DNA of 64,000 nt from Clostridium porci (GTDB taxonomy: Bacteria > Bacillota > Clostridia > Lachnospirales > Lachnospiraceae): assembly GCF_009696375.1 (NCBI RefSeq), contig NZ_VUMD01000006.1, forward strand, positions 124,001 through 188,000, in the 5' to 3' direction. Shown here piece after piece: positions 1-7,619 of this stretch. A program made the translations under genes and the position numbers. The notes beneath the pieces are model-generated. The model had not been told where the DNA came from. It saw only the letters and a program-made list of their open reading frames with translations, and searched no databases. Numbering within the stretch: position 1 is the stretch's first letter; each line of letters starts with the position of its first letter.

Positions 1-620
1 TGCCAGGTATTTCCCTCTATCAGCACTTTGTCTCCTGTGTCCAGCAGCTTCTTTAAAAACTCCGGATTCTGTTGGAACTTTGCCTGAAGGATGCCAATCA
101 TTTCAACGACTTTAATATCCTCCCAGTTGTTGCGAAGGTTTACTCGTCTTCCCAGACGTTTGGCTTCGGCCGGGGCTAAGATTGCGAACTCCTTACTTCG
201 TGCTGGATCCTTTTGGGCCTGGAACGCCGCCTCTGCATTGTGAAACGTTACTCCGTTATAGCGGATTTTTACAGGGTAAAAGTTACTGAGAAAATCAAAT
301 TCATCTCGGAACGCTGCAATGCTTGCCTTTTCCTGCTGATCCTGTAAATACTCCTCAAATTCTTTTGCGGTCAACAACCGCCGCATATACGGAATATCCA
401 GGTATTCACTTTCCAGAAATTCATCAAAGCACGCCCAAAGTTCTCCATCAAATCCAGCTTTTTCAAAATCTGCAAATGCTGTTTTTGGTGAACACCATTC
501 TCTTGTTTCATCATCTTCCCACCAGCCCTGCATGCAATCCATGAGATCGTCTAACGATTTTCCATGACTCAGCATCCAGTCCAGCTGATATTTTTGATAC
601 GCTTTTGCTTTAATATCCAT
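1..620 (-). CDS. NADAR-domain protein, 3' end beyond the window
   Basis: The reading frame opens at ATG 618-620 behind TAGGAGGTTACG and runs off the window edge. About 95 N-terminal residues are unrecognised (rich in W, E and D). After them comes a NADAR/YbiA-like domain (DUF1768): FLSNFYPV, a basic strand and FHNAEAAFQAQK, then AEAKRLGRRV and GNTW at the truncation. Known NADAR proteins act on ADP-ribose-linked substrates; some remove ADP-ribose from guanine in DNA and counter DarT-type toxins. A role in protecting the element is inference. It has its own CATAATT promoter and is the last visible gene of the minus-strand series. Confidence 0.8.
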   Translation of the reverse strand, partial: MDIKAKAYQKYQLDWMLSHGKSLDDLMDCMQGWWEDDETREWCSPKTAFADFEKAGFDGELWACFDEFLESEYLDIPYMRRLLTAKEFEEYLQDQQEKASIAAFRDEFDFLSNFYPVKIRYNGVTFHNAEAAFQAQKDPARSKEFAILAPAEAKRLGRRVNLRNNWEDIKVVEMIGILQAKFQQNPEFLKKLLDTGDKVLIEGNTW

Positions 621-652
621 CGTAACCTCCTATACCTTTTCTTTTTCACGCT

Positions 653-659
653 AATTATG
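653..659 (-). promoter_or_regulatory. CATAATT box 1
   Basis: The minus strand reads CATAATTAG, 33 nt before the NADAR start codon. TTTTTG lies exactly 17 nt upstream, inside the T-tract of the preceding terminator. The leader carries AAAAGGTATA before the ribosome binding site. Confidence 0.6.
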
Positions 660-675
660 GAACTGTATGGTCTGT

Positions 676-713
676 GCAAAAAAGAAAACCGGGGCCTTTG
701 GGCTTCCCGGTTT
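676..713 (-). terminator. intrinsic terminator
   Basis: The minus strand has an AACCGGG...CCCGGTT hairpin followed by TTTTCTTTTTT, directly after the 319-aa gene and abutting the next promoter. Confidence 0.8.
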
Positions 714-723
714 CTTAAAAAGA

Positions 724-1683
724 TTAGTCTCTATCCACATACGCATCGTATGGTACAATGCGATTGGTCATCTCCTTGAAGTGGTCGTAATCGCCCTGCA
801 GGCTGTCGTAAATGCAAAGCACATCCTCGACGTTGCAGACAGTTGCATTCAGACGGTCATATAAGGACTCCACATCTTCTGAAGTCTGCAGTGCAGTCAG
901 AACATATGGTGCCATAGCGATTGTTACGCCATGCTGATCCAGCTCTCGTTTGAACTGTAAATACTGCGGATCGTCAATGACGTCCGGGAACTTTAAGGCA
1001 TTGGTACGGTCGGTCTGATCATAGGTGATCGCCGCTTCAACTTTCTCTGCCATTCCTGCTTCCTCGGTCTCCTCTACAGGTGCTGCCTCAAGAACGGGAT
1101 CTTCCACATCCTCAGAGACATCAGAATCCATTTCCTCGGCGGATTCATTGGCATTTTCTGTCTCAGCAGCCGGATCCTCCGGCGGGTTCATGCCGAATTC
1201 CTGAGACATCGCCTCAGCATCTTCGCCGCCCGGGACGTTCACCTTCTCTTCTTCACCGGCATCTGCCGGTTTTGCCTGAACCTTCTCGGCCTTTTTGGTG
1301 CCTCGTTTACCGGCAGCCTTTTTGGTGTTCTTTTTGTAGATCTCTAATGCTTCCTTTAAGGAAGATACGACATACAGGGTGTATTTGTCGTTATGGATCT
1401 CTGTTTTCTGAAGCTGCTTGACCTCATTTTCTTCGAGGATCAAAATGCCATCCTCATTTCTCCACATCAGGTTTCCGATGGTCACACCAACGTCGATGGC
1501 CGGCTCTCCAATTGTCATGATCTCCATATAGCCATCTTTGAGCGCGGATGCGTTCAGAAGAATGTGCTCCTTTACAGACATGGTGTCGGTCTCGTTATAG
1601 AGTACGCACAGAGGAATGTCGGCCAGCTTCTTAAACTCGCCCTGCTCCTCCAACAGTTTACGCACTTTCATTGCAATGTACAT
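724..1683 (-). CDS. hypothetical protein with acidic low-complexity linker
   Basis: 319 aa, starting at ATG behind AAAGGAGAAGCC. The first ~120 residues look folded. Then comes a Lys/Ala stretch (KKAAGKRGTKKAEK) and about 90 residues very rich in E, A, D and P. A folded C-terminal ~85 residues contains FPDVIDDPQYLQFKRELDQHG. I recognise no family. The layout of two globular ends joined by a charged linker resembles scaffold or adaptor proteins, but no function is assigned. It has its own CATAATT promoter and terminator. Confidence 0.8.
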   Translation of the reverse strand: MYIAMKVRKLLEEQGEFKKLADIPLCVLYNETDTMSVKEHILLNASALKDGYMEIMTIGEPAIDVGVTIGNLMWRNEDGILILEENEVKQLQKTEIHNDKYTLYVVSSLKEALEIYKKNTKKAAGKRGTKKAEKVQAKPADAGEEEKVNVPGGEDAEAMSQEFGMNPPEDPAAETENANESAEEMDSDVSEDVEDPVLEAAPVEETEEAGMAEKVEAAITYDQTDRTNALKFPDVIDDPQYLQFKRELDQHGVTIAMAPYVLTALQTSEDVESLYDRLNATVCNVEDVLCIYDSLQGDYDHFKEMTNRIVPYDAYVDRD

Positions 1684-1730
1684 AGGCTTCTCCTTTTCTT
1701 TCTCTTTGATACCTTTATTTGGTTCTCTGT

Positions 1731-1737
1731 AATTATG
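1731..1737 (-). promoter_or_regulatory. CATAATT box 2
   Basis: CATAATTAC on the minus strand, 48 nt before the 319-aa gene. The leader contains AAAGGTATC. No recognisable -35. Confidence 0.6.
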
Positions 1738-1845
1738 AGTTCTGATTTCCCTTTATAACACATGGTCCATTTTTGTGATGCGATTGCTGCAAAATATCTG
1801 TTTTTTCTTATCCGCAAGGTTTTCATGTAGCCGTATCTTTTCAAC

Positions 1846-1875
1846 AAGAAAAAAAGAAGGCGTAACCCTCCTCTT
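1846..1875 (-). terminator. intrinsic terminator
   Basis: The minus strand has AAGAGGAGG / CCTTCTT pairing followed by TTTTTTTC, just after the stop of the gene ending at 1886. About 105 nt of non-coding DNA with no visible feature separates it from CATAATT box 2. Confidence 0.65.
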
Positions 1876-1885
1876 TTCACGGATC

Positions 1886-2245
1886 TTAACAGTAACACTC
1901 CTGGTACAGCTGTGCAACGTCGTTTCTTACCAGCGTAGACATATGGTAACGGTGCGGCAGGACTGTCATATCCAAAAGCATCTTGCCTTCCTTCATCAAG
2001 TCTACATGCATACGGCCCGCCTTCTTTGTTGCTCGAATGACACCGCACTCAAAGACCTGTTTGGATTTCACAATCTCATTTAACTCCTTTGCGGAGTGGA
2101 TGGTGTGGGTAGAGCCGCCGCCGCGCCAAAGAATACTGACCTGTGCCGGGTACACCATTGTTTCGTCTTCCGCCATCTGCTGTAAAAAGTATTTTGCCGG
2201 TACAATGACCTGTTTCGTTGTCCATTCTTTTTTGTTATTCTGCAT
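1886..2245 (-). CDS. hypothetical protein
   Basis: 119 aa. A longer frame exists, but the start chosen is the ATG behind GGAGGAG, 16 nt after the upstream gene's stop, so the two genes form an operon. It has basic and aromatic patches and ends in QECYC. No family recognised. Shares the promoter of the 119-aa gene upstream (2262-2621). Confidence 0.75.
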   Translation of the reverse strand: MQNNKKEWTTKQVIVPAKYFLQQMAEDETMVYPAQVSILWRGGGSTHTIHSAKELNEIVKSKQVFECGVIRATKKAGRMHVDLMKEGKMLLDMTVLPHRYHMSTLVRNDVAQLYQECYC

Positions 2246-2261
2246 TTGTTTCTCCTCCATT

Positions 2262-2621
2262 TTATGCAGCAAGCTGTGCTGCCAGTTCTCCGATCTGCTC
2301 CCAGGCACCAAAATGATTGCCTCCACCGCTCCAGTCTATTTCATGCGCCATTCTGCGGTACAACGTTTTACGTGCCCACTCGTCCTGCCAGTGTCTGACA
2401 TCCGAAATGCTGACATACACGAATTTTTCAGTTGTCGGATTCTTTAAGACAGCGCTGAATTCGTAATGGTTCTTATTGAACCGGACCACTTCAAGCCCCA
2501 ATGCTTTCGCCTGTTTCTTTAAGTCCGCACGCATTTCACGCTGAAACTGCACGTAATCACCGCCAACGCTCCCACCAGAACTAAACTGATACCCAAGCCA
2601 TTTTTTTAATGTCTTATTCAT
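2262..2621 (-). CDS. conserved hypothetical protein of mobile elements
   Basis: 119 aa beginning MNKTLKKWLGYQFSSGGSVG. It contains FNKNHYEFSAVL and FVYVSISDVRHW. I recall similar proteins annotated as hypothetical in clostridial integrative elements; no activity is known to me. First gene of a two-gene unit behind CATAATT box 3. Confidence 0.75.
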   Translation of the reverse strand: MNKTLKKWLGYQFSSGGSVGGDYVQFQREMRADLKKQAKALGLEVVRFNKNHYEFSAVLKNPTTEKFVYVSISDVRHWQDEWARKTLYRRMAHEIDWSGGGNHFGAWEQIGELAAQLAA

Positions 2622-2662
2622 GATTTCCCTCCGTTTCTCTATACCTTTTCATTGTTCGGGTT

Positions 2663-2669
2663 AATTATG
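2663..2669 (-). promoter_or_regulatory. CATAATT box 3
   Basis: CATAATTAA on the minus strand, 42 nt before the start at 2621. A possible TTGTGA sits 18 nt upstream. The leader contains AAAAGGTATAGAGAAA. Confidence 0.6.
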
Positions 2670-2691
2670 GATATGGATTGCTTGGGATCAC

Positions 2692-2722
2692 AAAAAGAAA
2701 TCCCCAGTCTCCTGAGGATTTT
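2692..2722 (-). terminator. intrinsic terminator
   Basis: AAATCCTCAG-GAGA-CTGGGGATTT hairpin followed by CTTTTTG on the minus strand, between the 243-aa SSB-like gene and CATAATT box 3. Confidence 0.8.
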
Positions 2723-2741
2723 TTCTGATGACGTTTGGGGA

Positions 2742-3473
2742 TTATGCGTCTGCTATGAGGGCGACGTCCACTTTCCGGTTGGACTCCTCAAAGTCTTCGA
2801 TCTGGCTAATGGATACTTCCCAGGTCATATGCCAAGGTCCTGGTGTGCCATCTGCATTCTTTTTTCGGAATTTTCGGCTCTGCAGGCGGCCGATAATGGC
2901 GACCTTATCACCTACCTCCAGTTCTGATGCATACTTTGCGTTTCTTCCCCAGACAATGCACGGAATGTAATCGCTCTTTCCATAAGCACGATTGACTGCC
3001 AGCATCAGATCTGTAATGCTGGTATCTTCCGTCGGTTTTCTGAACACCGGCTGTCTGCAAATGAAGCCCTGTAAGACAATGTTGTTATTGTCGTGCAAAG
3101 AAGCCGTACGTTCTACCTCTTCAACGTCTGTCGCAAAAAGCACGTAGCGGATCTTTCCAAGCTGAAAACAGGTACCCGCTGCTTCGCCTTCTTCCACGTG
3201 GATTTTCATTGCGTCGTTCCCTTCGCGTTCCGCAAAGGTGCGAAGCTGCCCATGTACCTGCATGACCATTCCGGTGTAGTCTTTTGTCACATCCACGAGC
3301 CGGTCTGATACCAACACAAATAGCTTATCTACTTCCTCGCTTAAACGCATCACATTCAAGATCGTCAGATAAAATTTCTCTCCAAATGCCTCATGATGAA
3401 AGACAAACGGTGAGGCTACCACGCCTTTCACCATTGCCTTATTGTTGTCCTTATGATAAAGGGGCTTGTTCAT
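2742..3473 (-). CDS. tandem-OB single-stranded DNA-binding-like protein
   Basis: 243 aa. The start is the second of two close ATGs, 8 nt after AGGAGG. The C-terminal half (about residues 125-235) reads like an SSB OB fold: NIVLQGFICRQPVFRKP, YIPCIVWGRNAKYASEL, VGDKVAIIGRLQSRKFRK. The N-terminal half also looks OB-like, suggesting two OB folds in one chain. There is no acidic C-terminal tip. A canonical SSB is encoded at 11052-11543, so this one probably has a specialised replication or recombination role. Confidence 0.7.
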   Translation of the reverse strand: MNKPLYHKDNNKAMVKGVVASPFVFHHEAFGEKFYLTILNVMRLSEEVDKLFVLVSDRLVDVTKDYTGMVMQVHGQLRTFAEREGNDAMKIHVEEGEAAGTCFQLGKIRYVLFATDVEEVERTASLHDNNNIVLQGFICRQPVFRKPTEDTSITDLMLAVNRAYGKSDYIPCIVWGRNAKYASELEVGDKVAIIGRLQSRKFRKKNADGTPGPWHMTWEVSISQIEDFEESNRKVDVALIADA

Positions 3474-3500
3474 ACCTTCATCCTCCTAATTTTTTATTTT

Positions 3501-3507
3501 AATTATG
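3501..3507 (-). promoter_or_regulatory. CATAATT box 4
   Basis: CATAATTAA on the minus strand, only 28 nt before the SSB-like start, the shortest spacing of the set. GAAGGTATG overlaps the start codon. Confidence 0.6.
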
Positions 3508-3557
3508 AGACAACTCTGACAGTTATTGGTTTTGGCGGGTGAATTCTTTGTCATACA

Positions 3558-3587
3558 GAAAAAAGAGCCTGTTTCCAAGCTCTTTTT
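3558..3587 (-). terminator. intrinsic terminator
   Basis: AAAAAGAGC...GCTCTTTTTT hairpin with T-tract, 6 nt after the exonuclease stop codon. Confidence 0.8.
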
Positions 3588-3592
3588 AGGGA

Positions 3593-4639
3593 TTATAGTG
3601 GTGCCTCTACTGTTTTGATGTCCAGACGTTTCATCCAGTCATTGAAGACCGCTGAATCCATCATTACCGTTGGACAATCTTCCATATTTTCGATAATGGG
3701 CACATCTCGCCGAATAGTCGCCAGATTTTTGGATAACAGAGCGATGTCTTTCTGCTCTTTCAAGGTTTTTAACGGGCTTCGGCTGATTCCCAGCTTTTCT
3801 TTCCAGAAGGCTGACAATTCCTTCTCTTCTTTTGGTGTCTTTGCATCCTCGATTGCTTGATAAAGCCCCTCCATACTCTGGTATTCCATGAGAAGCGGCG
3901 CTGCAGCGCTGGATACGCCACGCACTCCTGGAATATTGTCAGATGCGTCTCCTTCGATTCCTTTTAAGTCTGGAATCAAATTTGGGGTGACACCTTTTTC
4001 GCCATATACGGACGCCCCCGTAAACTCCATCACCGATTTTAAGGAACGTGGCAGCTCCACCGCATCTCCACCAAAGCAGTTTCCATATGCGTTTCGGAAG
4101 GTATCCGCTTTCTCTTTTTCTGCAGTGATCCAACATCTGACGTCGTACTCATCTTCCACCAACTGCAGATAATCCCTGTCCTTCGTCAGCAAACGTACAC
4201 GGGCTTTCTGCTTACTGCGTTCGACCAATGTGGCGGCCAAATCATCGGCCTCATAGGAGTCGTGTACCAACACCCGAATGCCGGACTCTCGTAAAATCTG
4301 CTGCATCAACACGAACTGTTCTTTTAACGGCGCCGGCGTTTCTTTGCGTTGCCCTTTGTAATCCGGATACAATTCCCTTCGGAACGTGTTTCTGGTCTTA
4401 TCAAAGACAACTGCCATATAGTCTGGCTTCAAATCCTTTAAAAGCTGTACCAATGTACCGGACATACCATAAATGCCATTGGTATACGTGCCATCCGTCG
4501 CATGCATCAGTTTATCATACAACGGTTTTCTTTCCTCTTCTGTCTTTTTTGTTTTGATCTCAAACGGTAATAACGCATAATAGTTGGTTGACAGCAGCGA
4601 TGAACCGTCGATGATCAAAAATAATGGACGCGTTTGCAT
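3593..4639 (-). CDS. stand-alone 5'-3' exonuclease (FEN/PolA N-terminal family)
   Basis: 348 aa, the size of the PolA 5'-nuclease domain alone with no polymerase attached. Metal-binding acidic motifs are visible in order: IIDGSSL near the N-terminus, VVFDKTRNTFRRELYPDYKG, YEADDLAATL, LLTKDRDYLQL, and the helix-hairpin-helix segment GIEGDASDNIPGV. Known family members remove RNA primers and 5' flaps. Together with two SSBs it suggests the element replicates itself. A 7-bp perfect hairpin in the leader (4664-4681) lies just upstream of the ribosome binding site. Confidence 0.9.
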   Translation of the reverse strand: MQTRPLFLIIDGSSLLSTNYYALLPFEIKTKKTEEERKPLYDKLMHATDGTYTNGIYGMSGTLVQLLKDLKPDYMAVVFDKTRNTFRRELYPDYKGQRKETPAPLKEQFVLMQQILRESGIRVLVHDSYEADDLAATLVERSKQKARVRLLTKDRDYLQLVEDEYDVRCWITAEKEKADTFRNAYGNCFGGDAVELPRSLKSVMEFTGASVYGEKGVTPNLIPDLKGIEGDASDNIPGVRGVSSAAAPLLMEYQSMEGLYQAIEDAKTPKEEKELSAFWKEKLGISRSPLKTLKEQKDIALLSKNLATIRRDVPIIENMEDCPTVMMDSAVFNDWMKRLDIKTVEAPL

Positions 4640-4663
4640 ATTCTTTCCCTTTCTTTGTAAACA

Positions 4664-4681
4664 GGAGCTGTTTCCAGCTCC
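4664..4681 (-). promoter_or_regulatory. leader hairpin before the exonuclease ribosome binding site
   Basis: GGAGCTG-GAAA-CAGCTCC on the minus strand: a perfect 7-bp stem with a GNRA loop, between CATAATT box 5 and the start codon. Unlike the other units, no terminator lies upstream of this promoter, so the hairpin could be a displaced weak terminator or a translational control element. Confidence 0.5.
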
Positions 4682-4702
4682 CGTTGTGAGATTTTCTACT
4701 AC

Positions 4703-4709
4703 AATTATG
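4703..4709 (-). promoter_or_regulatory. CATAATT box 5
   Basis: CATAATTGT on the minus strand, 64 nt before the exonuclease start, the longest spacing of the set. Confidence 0.55.
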
Positions 4710-4734
4710 CAGATACAAATGCTTTTCTTTTAAT

Positions 4735-4860
4735 CTTCCACCCCACAGTATAATCAACGCTTGTGGACACTGTGTAAGCCATTGCCATGCCATTAGCATG
4801 CGTCAATGCAGTAGTGGTAGAAGCAAGAATCCTATTGCTTTAGCTATGGGAGTGTCAAGT
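4735..4860 (+). mobile_element. solo IS200/IS605-type right end, possible omega-RNA remnant
   Basis: The segment ends AGAAGCAAGAATCC, an imperfect hairpin CCTATTGC-TTTA-GCTATGGG, then GGGAGTGTCAAG. That is the form of the right end of IS605-family elements and of the 3' end of TnpB-associated omega RNA. No tnpB or tnpA is present. The terminal GTCAAG supplies, on the opposite strand, the TGA stop of the adjacent gene. Assignment is from remembered family patterns. Confidence 0.5.
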
Positions 4861-5265
4861 TTCCGGTAAATACTCCAGCTCCCACTCTTCACGAAATCCG
4901 TTACCGTCCTCAATGCAGCCGACGGCTGTTGTCGGATCCTGATCGGCCGGCCAGCCATTTTCTACCGCTTTCAGCGCTACCTGATAAGCCTCCTTCATCG
5001 TTTTTGCTTCCGATTCCGGCACCCACAACGTAGAATGTGTTGTCTGCTGGATGTACACCAGATGCCCGGGTTCTTTATGAGCCCTGGCTTCCGCTTCATG
5101 AAAGGCTCTGGCAGCCACCGGATACGTGGAACGAATCGCCAGTGTGTGTTCGTGAATTTTGAATTTTCCCGTATATCCTCTCTCCTCCAGCACCTCCGGC
5201 AGCATCTCCACTGCGCCTTGAGACAGGCGGCTGATATCGTAGTGGTTCCATTTTTCATTTGCCAT
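4855..5265 (-). CDS. hypothetical protein, 3' end at an IS-like junction
   Basis: 136 aa, starting at ATG behind AAGGGAG (an upstream in-frame ATG lacks a good site). The sequence has W/Y/E-rich helices, and the last residues (EYLPET) run into the solo IS605-like end, which provides the stop codon, so the native C-terminus may have been altered. No family recognised. Own CATAATT promoter. Confidence 0.7.
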   Translation of the reverse strand: MANEKWNHYDISRLSQGAVEMLPEVLEERGYTGKFKIHEHTLAIRSTYPVAARAFHEAEARAHKEPGHLVYIQQTTHSTLWVPESEAKTMKEAYQVALKAVENGWPADQDPTTAVGCIEDGNGFREEWELEYLPET

Positions 5266-5306
5266 ATTTAATCTCCCTTCTCGCATACCTAATATAATTC
5301 CGTATC

Positions 5307-5313
5307 AATTATG
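5307..5313 (-). promoter_or_regulatory. CATAATT box 6
   Basis: CATAATTGA on the minus strand, 42 nt before the start at 5265. TTTTTG is exactly 17 nt upstream inside the terminator T-tract. The leader has TTAGGTATG. Confidence 0.6.
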
Positions 5314-5330
5314 GACCTCGAAGGTTTATA

Positions 5331-5361
5331 CAAAAAAAGAGTCTCCGCTAAGCAGAGACTC
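5331..5361 (-). terminator. intrinsic terminator
   Basis: GAGTCTCTGCTTAGCGGAGACTC hairpin followed by TTTTTTTG, merged with CATAATT box 6. Confidence 0.85.
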
Positions 5362-5424
5362 TGGCAAGAAAAATATTGTGCTACTCTTCCATTGTTCAGT
5401 TAGAACCATCGGCGATGTTTACAA

Positions 5425-5712
5425 TTACCAGCAATGCGACGGATTGTGCAGCTCCTCGCATTCTCTTAGAGCTGCGTCATCCATTTCAACAAGAAGTGGA
5501 TGATCCCAATGGCACCCATCCCAGCCATTCTGAGATGCCAAGCATTCAATTTCTCGGCATACTTTTGGTGGGAAAATCGCAAATACCTTTGTAATTGCCG
5601 GACTACCATCGTTGTACGCATTGTAGTCCTCTTCGTATGTTCCGTACGGCAGGAATGTTCTGCCGCTTTCAAGGTACGTTTTCGCCATTTTTTTAATCAG
5701 ACGCTTGTTCAT
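5425..5712 (-). CDS. hypothetical protein
   Basis: 95 aa (MNKRLIKKMAKTYLESGRTF...). The start is the ATG 9 nt after GAGGAG; two earlier ATGs are less well placed. Contains PPKVCREIECLASQNGWDG. No family recognised. It follows a sigma-A-like promoter rather than a CATAATT box. Confidence 0.7.
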   Translation of the reverse strand: MNKRLIKKMAKTYLESGRTFLPYGTYEEDYNAYNDGSPAITKVFAIFPPKVCREIECLASQNGWDGCHWDHPLLVEMDDAALRECEELHNPSHCW

Positions 5713-5792
5713 AATCATTTTCTCCTCTACATAATTTAATCTCATTGTTCTTCTAAGACAAAACCATGAAAATCAGCCACCGGGCTCATAAC

Positions 5793-5821
5793 TTTATAGT
5801 ATTGAATTCCGCCAATGGCAA
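5793..5821 (-). promoter_or_regulatory. sigma-A-type promoter
   Basis: TTGCCA-17 nt-TATAAA on the minus strand, about 80 nt before the 95-aa gene. It is the one well-formed ordinary promoter seen inside the CATAATT region. The rest of 5713-5947 holds nothing else I can support. Confidence 0.55.
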
Positions 5822-5947
5822 AAACATTCCACTACCTTTCAGTAACGTACAAAGCATGAAGCCGCATGCTTTACCTTTCTAATATTTACCTTATGTTTCT
5901 CCTTTCCTGGTTCACTTAGAACCATTATCATTTCCTTCATGTGATGC

Positions 5948-6526
5948 TTACAGAATGCGTCCCAAAACGCCTTCCTTCTGCGCTTTTTCGAGAAGCTCAC
6001 TTGCCTCGATAACACTGTATTTGCAGAGAAAATCTGACAGTGATCGTTCCCCAATCTGCTGTTTCAACCAACCAACCGGAACTAAAAAGTATGTGATCAT
6101 TCCCAAACTGTCTTTTTCGTATTCTACAAAGGCAAGCTGAACCAGATCCTCATCTGTTCTTTCTGGAAGAATGGTTACCACATATTCATCCTCATCTCTT
6201 ATATTACGATTCGGCTGATAGGTCAGTACCCAGACGGCCGGTGTACCGTTTGTCGGGCCGAAATCAGTACATGGTTCTGTACATCCACATTCGCTTCCGT
6301 TCTTAAACAGAACGGCTTCGGTCCATGGTGTGTTATCACCACCTTCTTCATATTGAACGCCGCAGCATTTGATGTCCATTTCGAACCCATTGGCAAACTG
6401 TACGGTTACAGAAATTGTTTCCTCTTCTCCCATACAGGTTGACTCATCGTTTGGTACAGTTCGCAGAAGTCTTTCAACAGTCTCCAGTAGCTCTCTCTCC
6501 AAAACAATTTGTTTTTCATATCTCAT
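5948..6526 (-). CDS. hypothetical acidic protein
   Basis: 192 aa behind AAAGGAGG. Contains MDIKCCGVQYEEGGDN, a CGC...C cluster (SECGCTEPC) and WVLTYQPNRNIRDEDEYVV. No family recognised. It lies 15 nt after the gene ending at 6542 and probably shares that gene's promoter. Confidence 0.75.
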   Translation of the reverse strand: MRYEKQIVLERELLETVERLLRTVPNDESTCMGEEETISVTVQFANGFEMDIKCCGVQYEEGGDNTPWTEAVLFKNGSECGCTEPCTDFGPTNGTPAVWVLTYQPNRNIRDEDEYVVTILPERTDEDLVQLAFVEYEKDSLGMITYFLVPVGWLKQQIGERSLSDFLCKYSVIEASELLEKAQKEGVLGRIL

Positions 6527-6541
6527 TTGATTTTTCCTCCT

Positions 6542-6772
6542 TTAGATTTCTACCGTGAGGCCATCATCTTCTCCGCACTCCATGATGTGAAACTCATACT
6601 CATCTTCCAGTTCCTCCATAGTTCTTTCACCCATTTCTTCGCTGTATTTTCTGCGGATCATTTCTTTCGCTTCATCTTCCGTCTGGCCATATCCTGCCCA
6701 AACAAATCCTTCACTTACCAAAACAGCAACATATTCTGCTTTGGCGCTCATGCGCACATGATTATTGTTCAT
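6542..6772 (-). CDS. small hypothetical protein
   Basis: 76 aa, starting at the ATG 7 nt after AAGGAG; the upstream in-frame starts overlap the promoter. Very acidic C-terminal half (EEMGERTMEELEDEYEF). No family recognised. First gene behind CATAATT box 7. Confidence 0.65.
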   Translation of the reverse strand: MNNNHVRMSAKAEYVAVLVSEGFVWAGYGQTEDEAKEMIRRKYSEEMGERTMEELEDEYEFHIMECGEDDGLTVEI

Positions 6773-6811
6773 TGCTTTTTTCTCCTTCATGTCTTTTGTT
6801 TGATCTATTGA

Positions 6812-6818
6812 AATTATG
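6812..6818 (-). promoter_or_regulatory. CATAATT box 7
   Basis: CATAATTTC on the minus strand, 40 nt before the start at 6772. TTTTTTG is 17 nt upstream within the terminator T-tract. Confidence 0.6.
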
Positions 6819-6834
6819 GGTGTAGATTCCATAG

Positions 6835-6869
6835 ACAAAAAAGAACCCTCCAGTTTTGGAAGGTCCTTT
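6835..6869 (-). terminator. intrinsic terminator
   Basis: AGGACCTTCC...GGAGGGTTCT hairpin followed by TTTTTTG on the minus strand. Confidence 0.8.
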
Positions 6870-6887
6870 TGGAAAGTTCGTTCGTAT

Positions 6888-7619
6888 TTAGTTTTTAATC
6901 TCTAAAAGCAGATCTCTGGTAAACTGTGCGTGAGCCTTATTTAACAGGTCTGCACACTTCTCTGCACATTCCTTTACTTCCGGATTAGCGCCGCCGAATT
7001 GTCCACGCTCCTTATAGACATGGGCAAATTCACAAAGATTGATGCGGAAAATGAAGTCGGACGGAATGCTCAGCATATACAGGCCACGTTTTGCATCCTG
7101 CACATTCGCCATATCTTCTCTGATATAGCCATTGGTGGCTTTGACATACGCGACGCCATCCTTTTCGATACGATCCGGAGTCTGAATGCCAAGAACTGCA
7201 AGGCCCTGATCCGTGGTCATGATTTTGTCCTTGTAGTAGTCGGACATCTCATCGCCAAAAGCCGCCAGTCTTGTGGATGAGCGGATAATGCGGTTATTAA
7301 ATCGGCACGCATGGCTGTCCCAATCATCCTGGCCGCCGCGGTGCAGTCCATATACCATGAAGCTGAGGTCGATGAAACGCAGGAGCGTCGTATGTTTCTT
7401 ACCCCACTTACACAGCTTCTCCATGAACGCATCAAACACCTCTGCTTCTTTGTTCTCTACACCGTTTTCCGGCAGTTTTCTTGTACCATCCAGATTTAAG
7501 CGGTGTCTGGTCAGTTCTCTGATCGCCAGTTCGGTCTCTCGGTCCATATGTCTTTTGCTGATATGCATTGCTACGATTGCATCGTCAATGCCACTGATAC
7601 TGTTTAAAAATACTTTCAT
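6888..7619 (-). CDS. ThyX-like protein (flavin-dependent thymidylate synthase superfamily)
   Basis: 243 aa from the ATG after GGAGAAACAA. The middle has GLHRGGQDDWDSHACRFNNR followed by IIRSSTRLAAFG. The C-terminal part (RGLYMLSIPSDFIFR, INLCEFAHVYKER, GANPEVKECAEK) follows the ThyX pattern of R-x-LP-(S/T)...F...N...H...R...A...E. The classical RHRxxSxxxxSxR signature is not intact, so catalysis is uncertain. Known ThyX makes dTMP with FAD and methylene-tetrahydrofolate, and phages often carry it. A diverged paralogue with another role is possible. Confidence 0.5.
   Translation of the reverse strand: MKVFLNSISGIDDAIVAMHISKRHMDRETELAIRELTRHRLNLDGTRKLPENGVENKEAEVFDAFMEKLCKWGKKHTTLLRFIDLSFMVYGLHRGGQDDWDSHACRFNNRIIRSSTRLAAFGDEMSDYYKDKIMTTDQGLAVLGIQTPDRIEKDGVAYVKATNGYIREDMANVQDAKRGLYMLSIPSDFIFRINLCEFAHVYKERGQFGGANPEVKECAEKCADLLNKAHAQFTRDLLLEIKN

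Noticed and set aside
1668..2048. 126-codon minus-strand ORF overlapping box 2
   Set aside because: It spans the terminator, the promoter and part of the 119-aa gene in another frame, so it cannot be a real gene.
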